Source: Pseudomonas triticifolii (GTDB taxonomy: Bacteria; Pseudomonadota; Gammaproteobacteria; Pseudomonadales; Pseudomonadaceae). Taken from it: a stretch of DNA of 64,000 nucleotides. Each line of letters begins with the position of its first letter. Within the stretch, counting starts at the first letter, position 1. The notes under the pieces are model-generated. The model was not told the origin of the DNA. It ran no database searches and saw only the letters and a program-made list of their open reading frames with translations. The stretch is taken from contig NZ_JACONV010000002.1 of the NCBI RefSeq assembly GCF_014358015.1, forward strand, positions 514,033 to 578,032, read 5' to 3'. A program made the translations under genes and the position numbers. This document shows positions 26,633 to 35,772 of this stretch, in pieces.

Positions 26633-26710
26633 ACGGGTCCCGGTCTTTTTTTGCGGTTGTCGGCTGTTCACCTTCGCCGAAACCCTTGCACTGCTCAATC
26701 GAGAAACCCT

Positions 26711-28801
26711 ATGCAGACGTTTTTCATCGCCCCCACAGACTTTGGCGTGGGGTTGACCTCCATCAGCCTTGGCCTTGTGCGCACTCTGGAGCGCGCAGGC
26801 CTCAAGGTCGGCTTCTTCAAGCCCATTGCGCAGCCGCATCCCGGCGACCTGGGGCCGGAACGCTCCACCGAATTGATGGCCCGCACTCACGGCCTCAAGC
26901 CACCCAAGCCCCTTGGCCTGGCGCATGTCGAGCGCATGCTGGGTGACGGCCAGCTCGATGAGTTGCTCGAAGAAATCATCAGCCTTTACCAGCAGGCAGC
27001 CGTCGGCAAGGACGTGCTGGTGGTCGAAGGCATGGTGCCGACGCGCAGCGCAAGCTACGCCGCACGGGTCAATCTGCACCTGGCCAAGAGCCTGGATGCC
27101 GAAGTCATTCTGGTCTCCGCGCCGGAAAATGAAGTGTTGACCGAACTGTCCGGGCGGGTCGAATTGCAGGCGCAACTGTTCGGCGGCCCCAAGGACCCGA
27201 AGGTGCTGGGCGTGATTCTCAACAAAGTGCGCACCGACGAAAGCATGGAAGTCTTTGCCGCACGCCTCAAAGAGCATTCGCCGCTGCTGCGCAATGGCGA
27301 CTTCCGCTTGCTGGGCTGCATTCCTTATCAAGCCGAACTCAACGCGCCGCGCACCCGTGACGTCGCCGAGTTACTGGGCGCGCAAGTGCTCAATGCAGGT
27401 GATTACGATCAACGCCGCATGTCGCGGATCATCATCTGTGCGCGGACCGTGCTCAACACGGTGCCTCTGCTCAAGCCGGGGGTGCTGGTGGTCACGCCGG
27501 GCGACCGCGACGACATCATTCTGGCGGTCAGTCTGGCGGCCATGAACGGCGTGCCGCTGGCGGGGCTGCTGCTGACCAGCGATACCGTGCCCGACCCGCG
27601 CATCATGGAGCTGTGCCGAGGCGCGTTGCAGGCAGGCTTGCCGGTGCTGTCGGTGAGCACCGGTTCCTACGACACGGCCAACCGCCTTAACCAGCTGAAC
27701 AAGGAAATCCCCATCGATGACCGCGAACGCGCGGAAATCATCACCGACTTCGTCGCTAGCCATCTGGACGCCAAATGGCTGCATCAGCGTTGCGGTACGC
27801 CGCGCGAACTGCGTTTGTCGCCTGCGGTGTTCCGCTATCAGTTGATTCAGCGTGCGCAATCGGCCAACAAACGCATCGTGCTACCGGAAGGCAACGAGCC
27901 ACTGACCATTCAGGCGGCCGCGATCTGTCAGGCGCGCGGCATTGCGCGCTGCGTGCTGCTGGCAAAGCCCGAAGAGGTGCAGGCCATCGCACAGGCCCAC
28001 GGCATCGAGCTGCCGCCAGGTCTGGAGATTCTGGACCCGGACCTGATTCGCGAGCGCTATGTCGCGCCGATGGTGGAGCTGCGCAAGAGCAAAAGCCTGA
28101 ACGCGCCCATGGCCGAGCAGCAGCTTGAAGACCCGGTGGTGATCGGTACCGTGATGCTGGCGCTGGACGAGGTCGACGGACTGGTGTCGGGCGTCGTTCA
28201 CTCCACGGCCAACACCATCCGCCCGGCCCTGCAACTGATCAAGACCGCGCCGGGCTGCACGCTGGTGTCATCGGTGTTCTTCATGCTCTTTCCCGAGCAG
28301 GTGCTGGTCTATGGCGACTGCATCATGAACCCGCACCCGAGCGCCAGCGAACTGGCCGAGATCGCCCTGCAAAGCGCTGATTCCGCCATCGCGTTCGGTA
28401 TTTCGCCTCGCGTGGCGATGATCAGCTATTCGAGTGGCAACTCGGCCAGCGGTGAAGAGGTCGAGAAAGTCCGCGAAGCCACGCAACTGGCGCGTGAAAC
28501 CCAGCGTGATCTATTGATCGACGGGCCGCTGCAGTATGATGCGGCCGCCAACGAGCACGTCGCTCGGCAACTGGCACCTGACAGCCCGGTCGCTGGACGC
28601 GCCAATGTGTTCGTGTTCCCGGACCTGAACACGGGTAACACCACGTACAAAGCGGTGCAGCGCAGTGCTGACTGCGTGAGCCTGGGGCCGATGCTGCAAG
28701 GGCTGCGCAAGCCGGTCAACGACCTGCCACGCGGCGCTCAGGTCGACGACATCGTTTACACCATTGCGTTGACTGCCATTCAGGCCGACACACTGGCCTG
28801 A
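26711..28801 (+). CDS. pta: Phosphate acetyltransferase (long form)
   Basis: 696 residues from ATG at 26711. The order of parts is that of long gamma-proteobacterial Pta: an N-terminal dethiobiotin-synthetase-like domain (FFIAPTDFGVGLTSISLG, residues 1-210), a DRTGG domain (about 215-330), and the catalytic PTA domain (about 370-696) with VLPEGNEP, VSGVVHSTANTIRPALQ and FPDLNTGNTTYKA. The enzyme interconverts acetyl-CoA and acetyl phosphate. No acetate kinase gene is adjacent, so acetyl phosphate must be made or used by another route or ackA lies elsewhere. Confidence 0.96.
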   Translation: MQTFFIAPTDFGVGLTSISLGLVRTLERAGLKVGFFKPIAQPHPGDLGPERSTELMARTHGLKPPKPLGLAHVERMLGDGQLDELLEEIISLYQQAAVGKDVLVVEGMVPTRSASYAARVNLHLAKSLDAEVILVSAPENEVLTELSGRVELQAQLFGGPKDPKVLGVILNKVRTDESMEVFAARLKEHSPLLRNGDFRLLGCIPYQAELNAPRTRDVAELLGAQVLNAGDYDQRRMSRIIICARTVLNTVPLLKPGVLVVTPGDRDDIILAVSLAAMNGVPLAGLLLTSDTVPDPRIMELCRGALQAGLPVLSVSTGSYDTANRLNQLNKEIPIDDRERAEIITDFVASHLDAKWLHQRCGTPRELRLSPAVFRYQLIQRAQSANKRIVLPEGNEPLTIQAAAICQARGIARCVLLAKPEEVQAIAQAHGIELPPGLEILDPDLIRERYVAPMVELRKSKSLNAPMAEQQLEDPVVIGTVMLALDEVDGLVSGVVHSTANTIRPALQLIKTAPGCTLVSSVFFMLFPEQVLVYGDCIMNPHPSASELAEIALQSADSAIAFGISPRVAMISYSSGNSASGEEVEKVREATQLARETQRDLLIDGPLQYDAAANEHVARQLAPDSPVAGRANVFVFPDLNTGNTTYKAVQRSADCVSLGPMLQGLRKPVNDLPRGAQVDDIVYTIALTAIQADTLA

Positions 28802-28864
28802 TACACACTCAGGTGCCGCAGGCGATTCTGCGGCATCCCATCACTCTGCGGAGCTTTATCCTTC

Positions 28865-29764
28865 ATGGATTTCCTGCCTGCCCCATTGCGCGGCGTCATT
28901 GCCTCGCTGCTGTTGGCGCTGAACACCATCGTCTGCTGCACGGTGCTGTTCGTGGTCACGATCTTCAAGATCTGCCTGCCTTTCTCTGCTGCCCAACGCC
29001 TCACCGACGGGATGATGAGCCATATTCAGGAAACCTGGATCGGCAACAACAACGCGTGGATCAAAGTGCTGTGCAACACCCGCTGGCACCTGACGGGCCT
29101 GGAAGGGCTGGATTACAAGCACTCGTATCTGGTAACCAGCAACCACCAGAGCTGGGTCGACATCATGGTGTTGCAGTACGTCTTGAACCGCCGAATCCGC
29201 CCGTTGAAGTTCTTCCTCAAGCAGGAATTGATCTGGGTCCCTGTGATCGGTCTGGCGTGGTGGGCATTGGGCTTTCCGTTCATGAAGCGCTATTCCAAGG
29301 CGTACCTGGCCAAGCACCCGGAGAAGAAAGGCAAGGACCTGGAAACCACCCGCCGCACCTGCGCGAAATTTCGCCACAACCCGGTGGGAATCTTCAACTT
29401 CGCAGAAGGAACGCGCTTTACGCCGGGCAAACATGCCGAGCAGAACTCACCGTTCCGCTATTTGCTGAAACCCAAAGCGGGCGGCATTGCCTTCGTACTG
29501 GACGCGATGGGCGAGCAACTGGAATCAATCATCAACGTGACGATTCATTACCCCGCCGGCCGGCCAGGCTACTGGGACCTGCTGTGCGGCAGAGTGAAAG
29601 ACGTGGTCGCTCACTTTGAAGAGATCAGCATCCCGCCGCAGTTCGTGGGTAAGAATTATGATCAGGACGGTGAATATCGCCTGGAATTCCAGCAGTGGAT
29701 CAATTCACTGTGGGAAGAGAAAGACCAGTTGCTGGAGCGGATGCACGAGCAGTATCGCGGGTAA
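28865..29764 (+). CDS. PlsC-domain acyltransferase (YihG-like)
   Basis: 299 residues. An N-terminal membrane helix (residues 12-38) precedes the acyltransferase motifs NHQSWVD (HX4D) and FAEGTR, with a further hydrophobic segment around WVPVIGLAWWALGF. This is the 1-acylglycerol-3-phosphate acyltransferase family, YihG branch by its length and LKFFLKQELIWVPVIG segment. It probably adjusts membrane phospholipid acyl composition. It follows pta by 63 nt. Confidence 0.88.
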   Translation: MDFLPAPLRGVIASLLLALNTIVCCTVLFVVTIFKICLPFSAAQRLTDGMMSHIQETWIGNNNAWIKVLCNTRWHLTGLEGLDYKHSYLVTSNHQSWVDIMVLQYVLNRRIRPLKFFLKQELIWVPVIGLAWWALGFPFMKRYSKAYLAKHPEKKGKDLETTRRTCAKFRHNPVGIFNFAEGTRFTPGKHAEQNSPFRYLLKPKAGGIAFVLDAMGEQLESIINVTIHYPAGRPGYWDLLCGRVKDVVAHFEEISIPPQFVGKNYDQDGEYRLEFQQWINSLWEEKDQLLERMHEQYRG

Positions 29765-29857
29765 CGTGTCTACGAATGGTATTTCAGAAAGGGACGCGGC
29801 GCGTCCCGTGCGGCAAACCCACGCAGAGCGTGGGTTTGGCCATCACATCAGGCGAGC

Positions 29858-30565
29858 TTACTGCTGATACTGCTGATATTGCTGACCCGGAATCGGCTTG
29901 AGGTTGACCTCGACGCGACGGTTCTGGGCGCGGCCGTTGGCGTCGGCGTTGCTGGCGATCGGCTGGTCGGGGCCTGCACCGCGTACCGACAGGTGTGAGG
30001 GATCGACACCTTGCGAGGTCAGGTAGGTTGCAACACTCTGCGCGCGCTGTTGCGACAGGTCCATGTTGTGTTGACGCCCGCCGGTGCTGTCGGTGTAGCC
30101 GATGATTTCAATGTTGCTCTGATTGAATTGCTTGAGCGAATTCCCCAGGTTGTTGAGCGGCGAATAGAAGCTGCTGGCGATGGCCGACGAGTCGGTAGCA
30201 AAGGTGATGTTGCCCGGCATGATCAGCTTGATCTGATCACCCTGACGCTGCACCTCGACACCGGTATTGGCCATGCTTGCACGCAGCGCCGCTTCCTGTT
30301 TGTCTGCGTAGTAGCCGTAACCTGCCGAGGCAGCGCCCACCACGGCAGCGCCGATCAATGCGCCCTTGCCGCGGCTATTATGGTCGATGGCGGCGCCCGC
30401 AAGGGCACCGGCCAGCGCACCCAGTCCACCGTATTTGGCGGTCTTGTTCATGCCGCCGGAGCTTTGAGCCTGACCCTGATTGTCATAGGGATTGGACGAC
30501 GTCGCACAGCCAGACAGCAGGGCTACGGCGGTGGCGACAATAATCAAACGACGCGAGGTGAACAT
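29858..30565 (-). CDS. OmpA-family lipoprotein (YiaD-like)
   Basis: 235 residues. A lipoprotein signal ends at the lipobox LLSGC. Next comes a glycine-zipper segment (residues 45-85: GGLGALAGALAGAAID; GALIGAAVVGAASAG), which may insert in the membrane, then the peptidoglycan-binding OmpA domain with GYTDSTGGRQHN, LSQQRAQSVATYL and NRRVEV. It anchors the outer membrane to the wall. The last residues are a QQYQQYQQ repeat of three-codon units, possibly slippage-prone. Confidence 0.92.
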   Translation of the reverse strand: MFTSRRLIIVATAVALLSGCATSSNPYDNQGQAQSSGGMNKTAKYGGLGALAGALAGAAIDHNSRGKGALIGAAVVGAASAGYGYYADKQEAALRASMANTGVEVQRQGDQIKLIMPGNITFATDSSAIASSFYSPLNNLGNSLKQFNQSNIEIIGYTDSTGGRQHNMDLSQQRAQSVATYLTSQGVDPSHLSVRGAGPDQPIASNADANGRAQNRRVEVNLKPIPGQQYQQYQQ

Positions 30566-30662
30566 TCAGATGCTCCTGGGTTGGACTGACGCTGATGACC
30601 GATTAGAGCATGGCCCCTGTCAAAAATTCCTTAACCCGGCCTGAACCGTCGGCGTCGCACGG

Positions 30663-31589
30663 TCAGCGTCGCTCCTCGCGAATATACGGTTCGCCCAGCG
30701 CACCTGGCTGACTGGACGATTGGCGTTTGCCGGCTGCCACCCAGACCATGACCAGCAAGGTCACCGCATACGGCGTCATCAGCACGAAATACTGCGGCAG
30801 TTTCACGCCAGTGGCGGCCAGTTGTGGAATCAGTGCTTCGATCCCTCCGAACAACAAGGCGCCGGCCAAGGCGCGCCAAGGCGACCAGCGCGCAAAGATC
30901 ACCAGGGAAACAGCGATCCAGCCGCGCCCGCCGGTCATGTCGGCGATCCACATTTTGGTGCTGAGCACCGCGATGAAGCCGCCCGCCAGGCCCATCAGGG
31001 CCGAGCCCGCAACGATGGCCGCCAGCCGATAGCCCAGCACCGAAATACCCGCCGCATCGGCCGCCTGAGGGTTTTCGCCCACGGCACGCAAACGCAGGCC
31101 AGTGCGCGTGCGTTCCAGCAGCCAGACCACGGCGATGAAAATCAACACCGTCAGGTACACCAGCGGATTCTGGATGAACACTTTGCCCACCACAGGCAGC
31201 TCTGACAGTGGCCACACTTCCACGGCCTGCAAGCCGCTCACTGGACGGTTGGTCCAGCCCAGCACGGTGCCCAGCAACCCGGTCAGGCCCTGACAGAAGA
31301 ACACCAGCGCCAACCCCGCGATTACCTGATTAATGCGCAGCACCAGCACCATCAAGGCAAACAACAACGACACCGCACCCGCCGCTGCCATCGACGCCAG
31401 TAAGGAAATACCGGGCGAGCCGACACTCAGTTGCATGCCGATGCCCGCCAGCGCACCGACCAGCATCATGCCTTCGACACCCAGTGCCAGTACGCCGCTG
31501 CGTTCAATCAGGATCAGGCCCAGCGCGGCAAGCGCAAAGGGCACGGCGAAATCCGGGGCGCTGCCCAGCCAGTGAGAAAGAAGATCCAT
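30663..31589 (-). CDS. ABC transporter permease, BMP/nucleoside type (2)
   Basis: 308 residues with about eight to nine hydrophobic helices. It belongs to the BPD_transp_2 family with segments LALGVEGMMLVGALAGI and VGENPQAADAAGISV, typical of the second permease of nucleoside/BMP importers. It is the last gene of a four-gene operon; its start overlaps the stop of the first permease by one base. Together with the ATPase and lipoprotein-like binding protein it should import nucleosides or bases. Confidence 0.9.
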   Translation of the reverse strand: MDLLSHWLGSAPDFAVPFALAALGLILIERSGVLALGVEGMMLVGALAGIGMQLSVGSPGISLLASMAAAGAVSLLFALMVLVLRINQVIAGLALVFFCQGLTGLLGTVLGWTNRPVSGLQAVEVWPLSELPVVGKVFIQNPLVYLTVLIFIAVVWLLERTRTGLRLRAVGENPQAADAAGISVLGYRLAAIVAGSALMGLAGGFIAVLSTKMWIADMTGGRGWIAVSLVIFARWSPWRALAGALLFGGIEALIPQLAATGVKLPQYFVLMTPYAVTLLVMVWVAAGKRQSSSQPGALGEPYIREERR

Positions 31590-32704
31590 CAGCGTGCTCC
31601 TGCCTGAATACGCCGCAGGCGATGGCGGATGAAAAAGTCGGATGAGGCCACACAGATCACCAGAATCGCCTGGATCAGTTGCACCATCGAAAACGGGATC
31701 TGGTAGAACACCTGCAGGTTACGCCCCGCCACGAACAGCATGGCGATCAGCAGCGCCACAAGGGTCGCCGCCACGGGATTGTTACGCGCCAGAAACGCGA
31801 TGAGAATCCCGGAAAACCCGTAGCCCTGATAGAACGACTGGGTGAGGCGTCCCTCCTGCCCCGAGGTCACGACGAACCCTGCCAGCCCTGCCAGCGCCCC
31901 GGACAGCAGGACAGTGCCGATGATCATCTTGCGCACCGGCACGCCGACTGCGCCGGCTACTTTGGGGTTGGCATCGACGAAGCGCAGATAAAGACCGGCT
32001 CTGGAAATACCGATGAACCACAGGGTCAGCAGTGTGACCAGCAGCGCCAGAAGAATGGCCGCGTTATAGCCGGCAAACAGATCAGGCAGGCGTTCGAAAC
32101 TGCGCAGTGCCGGTGAATACGGAAAGTTGTCCCGCGGGTCTTTCCAGCTTCCGTAAACCAGATGCAGCAGGAAGTTGGCGGCGATGTAGTTGAGCATGAG
32201 GGTCGAAATGATTTCGTTGACCTGCCATTTGAGCTTCAACAGGATCGGTCCCAGGCTCCAGAGCATCGCGCAGCCAATCGCCGCAGCCATCATCATGGGC
32301 AGACGCAGCACCTGCGGCCCCACGTCAAACAGTGAAATGGCCGTAGCCCCGATAGCCCCCCAGATCATCTGGCCTTCCAGCCCCAGGTTCCAGAACCTTG
32401 CCCGGAACGCCATACAGCCTGCCAGCCCGACCATGATCATGGGGGAGGCCTGAAACAGTACGGCCTTGAAGTTCTGTGCGTCGAATACCGTCTGCATGAC
32501 GAACTCGTTGAGCAGTTCGCCTGCCGGAACGCCCGCCAGGATCAGTATCGCGGTACAGATCGCCAGCCCTACCAACAACGCCAGCGCAATGATCAGCGCC
32601 TGCAACGGCCAGCCGGTCTGCTGGCGGATTTCCAGCGTGTAGCGTCGCGACAACAAAGGGCTTCGCGGCGTACTGCCAGCGTGCAACACAGTCGATTCAG
32701 TCAT
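31589..32704 (-). CDS. ABC transporter permease, BMP/nucleoside type (1)
   Basis: 371 residues, the larger permease. A cytoplasmic N-terminus of about 30 residues is followed by many hydrophobic helices and the family segments WNLGLEGQMIWGA and VDANPKVAGAVGV, which mirror the GLEG and NP motifs of the second permease. The start lies inside the ATPase gene, 8 nt before its stop. The sequence family suggests nucleosides, xanthine or related bases as substrate; the rut genes nearby favour pyrimidines. Confidence 0.9.
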   Translation of the reverse strand: MTESTVLHAGSTPRSPLLSRRYTLEIRQQTGWPLQALIIALALLVGLAICTAILILAGVPAGELLNEFVMQTVFDAQNFKAVLFQASPMIMVGLAGCMAFRARFWNLGLEGQMIWGAIGATAISLFDVGPQVLRLPMMMAAAIGCAMLWSLGPILLKLKWQVNEIISTLMLNYIAANFLLHLVYGSWKDPRDNFPYSPALRSFERLPDLFAGYNAAILLALLVTLLTLWFIGISRAGLYLRFVDANPKVAGAVGVPVRKMIIGTVLLSGALAGLAGFVVTSGQEGRLTQSFYQGYGFSGILIAFLARNNPVAATLVALLIAMLFVAGRNLQVFYQIPFSMVQLIQAILVICVASSDFFIRHRLRRIQAGAR

Positions 32705-34211
32705 GGCTCACCATCGCTTTGCCAATCGCCTGACGATCAGCGGGATGCTCGAACTCGGCGACGATACGCCCGCCGTTCATCACGCCGATCCGGTCAGACA
32801 GGGTCAGGACCTCGTCCAGGTCTTCGCTGATCACCAACACCGCTGCGCCTGCGTCACGCGCAGCGCGCAGCCGGTCGTGCACCGCCTGGGTGGCGCGAAC
32901 GTCCAGGCCCCGGCTGGGACTGTGAACCAGCACCAATTGCGGGTCGCGACTGAATTCCCGCGCGATCACCAGTTTCTGGGCATTGCCACCCGACAACAGC
33001 GCAGCTTTCTGATCGAGCGAACGCACGCCCTGCACATCGAAATCCGTCACGGCCTGCTGCGCGTCCTGCTTCAAGCGGGTGTAACGCATGCGCCAGAACG
33101 AGCCGTACTGGCCGTCATGAATGTTGCCGATGCCAAAGTTTTCGGCCACCGACAGCGAACCGGCTAAAGCCGCGCCATAGCGATCCGCTGGAATCGACGC
33201 GATGCGCAACTGCCGCCGTTGCTCGGTCGATGCGCCGCGCAGATCGCCGAACTGCGCCAGATAAATCTCGCCTTCGGTGGGTTGCGGCAGGCCCATCAAC
33301 GCATTGGCCAGTTCCGCCTGACCATTGCCGCCCACGCCTGCAATGCCGTAGATCTGCCCGGCACGCAGAGTCATGTTCACACCATTGAGCGCGCTGCTGC
33401 CTGCCACGCTGCGCAGGTCACGCACCTGCACACGAACCTCTCCAGGCGTCACCGGACTGCGCTCACTGACCGGTGCAGAATCGCCCACGGTCAATTGCAC
33501 CAGTTGCTGAACGCTGACGGTGTGCGGATCAAGGGTCTTAATCGTGCGACCGCCACGCATCACGGTCACCCGATCGGCGTAGCGCTTCACGTCAGCCATC
33601 TTGTGCGTCACCAGAATCACGGCAGCACCCTGACGGGCAAATGCCTGCACCGTCGTCAGCAACCGTTCGGCCTCCTGATCGGTGAGCACTGCCGTGGGCT
33701 CATCGAGAATCAGAATCCGCGCACCGGCCAGCAGCACCTTGAGAATCTCAACACGCTGCTGCTCGGCCACCGACAAGCTGTCGACGCTGCGGGTCGGGTC
33801 AAGCACAAAGCCCAGTTCCTCAGCCTTGCTAACAATGTCCCGCTCAAGCGCCCGCAGACGCTTGCGATAACTACCCTCGCCCGGCTGCTCACGCAGCCCC
33901 AGCAGAATGTTCTGCGCCACGGTGAACGGTTTCACCAGCTTGAAATGCTGATGCACCATGCCGATCCGGTAGCGACTCGCGTCCTTTGGGCCTTGCAGCT
34001 GGACCAGGTTGTCGTCGATCAGCAGCGAACCGGTTTCCGGCGCATACAGCCCGGCGGCGATGTTCATCAGCGACGATTTGCCCGCACCGTTCTCGCCCAA
34101 CAGCGCATGAACCTCGCCCCAGTGAGCCGTGAAGTCGGCGTCGATCAAGGCTTTGAAACCGTCGAATGACTTGCTGATACCGGTGAGTTGAAGCGCGTTG
34201 ACCTGACTCAT
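32697..34211 (-). CDS. ABC transporter ATP-binding protein, tandem domains
   Basis: 504 residues from the ATG overlapping the binding-protein stop (ATGA). Two nucleotide-binding domains in tandem, as in sugar/nucleoside ABC importers. Domain 1 has Walker A GENGAGKSS, signature LSVAEQQRVEI and Walker B LILDEPT. Domain 2 is degenerate at Walker A (GVGGNGQAE) and Walker B (LVLVHSPSRGLD) but keeps LSGGNAQKLVIARE. The pattern matches YufO/NupO-type ATPases. Confidence 0.93.
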   Translation of the reverse strand: MSQVNALQLTGISKSFDGFKALIDADFTAHWGEVHALLGENGAGKSSLMNIAAGLYAPETGSLLIDDNLVQLQGPKDASRYRIGMVHQHFKLVKPFTVAQNILLGLREQPGEGSYRKRLRALERDIVSKAEELGFVLDPTRSVDSLSVAEQQRVEILKVLLAGARILILDEPTAVLTDQEAERLLTTVQAFARQGAAVILVTHKMADVKRYADRVTVMRGGRTIKTLDPHTVSVQQLVQLTVGDSAPVSERSPVTPGEVRVQVRDLRSVAGSSALNGVNMTLRAGQIYGIAGVGGNGQAELANALMGLPQPTEGEIYLAQFGDLRGASTEQRRQLRIASIPADRYGAALAGSLSVAENFGIGNIHDGQYGSFWRMRYTRLKQDAQQAVTDFDVQGVRSLDQKAALLSGGNAQKLVIAREFSRDPQLVLVHSPSRGLDVRATQAVHDRLRAARDAGAAVLVISEDLDEVLTLSDRIGVMNGGRIVAEFEHPADRQAIGKAMVSHD

Positions 34212-35299
34212 TGCTGGGTCATCACGCCTTCGACGAACCAGTCCATTTTCCACAGGTCCGGGTCGGACAGGTGCTGCCCGGCGGCGATCCTTTCCTTGCC
34301 GTCACGATCCGCCATCGGCCCGCTGTAGAGGATTTTGCGGCCCGCCAGCAGCTCGGCACGCTCGGCCTCGATCTTCTGCCGGTTGTCAGCCGAGATGATT
34401 GCGTCCTTGGTCAGGCTGATGTCAGTACCGCCCTGCTCCATCGACAGCAGCGCGCCATTGGCGGCAGGCGTCCAGTTGCCGGCCATGACTTTCTTGAGCT
34501 CAGGCCCCAGGAACCGTTCCCAGACCCAGACCGACGAACACACGGTGGCCTTGGGCGCGAACTCGCTGAGGTCGCGGTGGTGGCCGGTGCCGTGAATGCC
34601 GCGCTCCTGAGCGACGATCTGGGGTGTCGGGCTGTCGACATGCTGGCCGACCACATCCACGCCGTTGTCGATCAGCGCCATGGTGGCCGCGCGCTCTTTC
34701 ACCGGGTCGTTCCAGGCACCGGTGTAGATGACCGTGACCGTTGCCTTCGGGTTGATCTGCTTCGCGCCCAGCTCGTAGGCGTTTATGGTCCAGTTGACCT
34801 GACCGAACGGGTTGGCGGCGACAAAGCCCAGCTTGCCGGTTTTCGACGCCGCACCTGCGGCCATGCCGCACAGGTACTGGCTTTCATAGGTGCGCCCGTA
34901 GAACGATTCCAGATTGGGCGCGTTGGTGGTGCCCGAACCGTTCAGAAAGGCTACGTCAGGGTATTTTTTGGCCAGCGTCAGGAAGGTGTCCGAGTAGCCG
35001 AAAGCGGTGCCGACGATGATGTTGGCGCCCCGTGCGATCAGGCGATCGACCACTGGCGTGATGGCCGCCGCATTTTCAGGAACGCTTTCCACGTACTGGA
35101 TCTTGGTGTCCAGGTCCTTTTCCAGCTTCTGCCGGGCTTCGTCGAACGCTTGGGTCCAGCCTCCGTCATTGCGCGGACTGATGTACACCATGGCGATTTT
35201 CGCCGGGCCTTTGAGGGTCAATCCTTCTGCCTGGGCAAGGCTGCCCATCCCGAACGCAACAGCCGCACACAAAGTCCCGGGCAACAGTTTCTTGTACAT
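34208..35299 (-). CDS. BMP-family ABC transporter substrate-binding protein
   Basis: 363 residues from the ATG with AGGAAAAC upstream. A signal peptide ends at LAQA, without a lipobox. The mature protein shows the BMP (PnrA-like) pattern: KIAMVYISPRNDGGWTQAF, RGANIIVGTAFGYSDT, NAPNLESFYGRTYESQYLCGMAAG and VDVVGQHVDSP. BMP proteins bind nucleosides or related bases. It is the first gene of the operon and is preceded by NtrC-like, RutR-like and sigma-54 elements nearly identical to those before rutA, which points to pyrimidine or nitrogen-source uptake. Confidence 0.92.
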   Translation of the reverse strand: MYKKLLPGTLCAAVAFGMGSLAQAEGLTLKGPAKIAMVYISPRNDGGWTQAFDEARQKLEKDLDTKIQYVESVPENAAAITPVVDRLIARGANIIVGTAFGYSDTFLTLAKKYPDVAFLNGSGTTNAPNLESFYGRTYESQYLCGMAAGAASKTGKLGFVAANPFGQVNWTINAYELGAKQINPKATVTVIYTGAWNDPVKERAATMALIDNGVDVVGQHVDSPTPQIVAQERGIHGTGHHRDLSEFAPKATVCSSVWVWERFLGPELKKVMAGNWTPAANGALLSMEQGGTDISLTKDAIISADNRQKIEAERAELLAGRKILYSGPMADRDGKERIAAGQHLSDPDLWKMDWFVEGVMTQQ

Positions 35300-35359
35300 A
35301 GACGTTTTCCTGAGGGTAATGGCCTGCAAGAACAGCGCGGGGCCGACCCTGCAGGCCAT

Positions 35360-35375
35360 AGCAGCATCCATGCCA
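35360..35375 (-). promoter_or_regulatory. Sigma-54 promoter of the BMP transporter operon
   Basis: Read on the minus strand, TGGCATG-GATG-CTGCT fits the consensus TGGCACG-N4-TTGCT, with GG and GC separated by exactly 10 nt. It is 61 nt before the binding-protein start and 76 nt downstream of the NtrC-like box. Confidence 0.8.
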
Positions 35376-35429
35376 CTGCAGAAAAGACGTTATGAAACAA
35401 CGGACTGTAGAAAACAGCATGACCAAAAC

Positions 35430-35443
35430 GGATCAGATGGTCC
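35430..35443. promoter_or_regulatory. RutR-like operator before the BMP operon
   Basis: GGATCA-GA-TGGTCC is a near-perfect palindrome (one mismatch) of the RutR core, consensus TTGACCA-N2-TGGTCAA. It lies just downstream of the NtrC-like box, as in the rutA control region. Confidence 0.65.
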
Positions 35444-35450
35444 GATTCAG

Positions 35451-35467
35451 AGCACTTGGTTTGTGCA
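35451..35467 (-). promoter_or_regulatory. NtrC-like box before the BMP operon
   Basis: Read on the minus strand: TGCAC-AAACCAA-GTGCT, fitting TGCAC-N7-GTGCA. The 21 nt from TGCAC onward are identical to the box before rutA and keep the same orientation relative to the downstream gene. Confidence 0.72.
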
Positions 35468-35567
35468 AAGTGACCGATCGCTGCTCAGCCGGGGTGCGTA
35501 AGGCAAACACCGGACTGTAGGAGGCTCCACCACGTCTTCGACGTAGCCCTGTCGCGCGGCAAACTCA

Positions 35568-35657
35568 GTGGGAGCGGACTTGTCCGCGAATACAGTATTT
35601 CAGCCACTGCCTATGCGTCGGATGTACTGGCCTTTTCGCGAACAAGTCCGCTCCCAC
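35568..35657. repeat. REP doublet (REPIN-like)
   Basis: Inverted REP cores GTGGGAGCGGACTTGTCCGC and its near-complement ending GTCCGCTCCCAC are about 45 nt apart. It lies between the BMP-operon control region and the end of rutR. Confidence 0.88.
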
Positions 35658-35772
35658 AAAATCGCGTTTCTTCAGTGGTTTACAGGTTGCTTGATAAGAG
35701 GGGCTTGGTCTGGGCGGCAATCCGCCTCCCACACTGGAGATAGCGTGACTTCAGCGATCACCTTGAGATATC

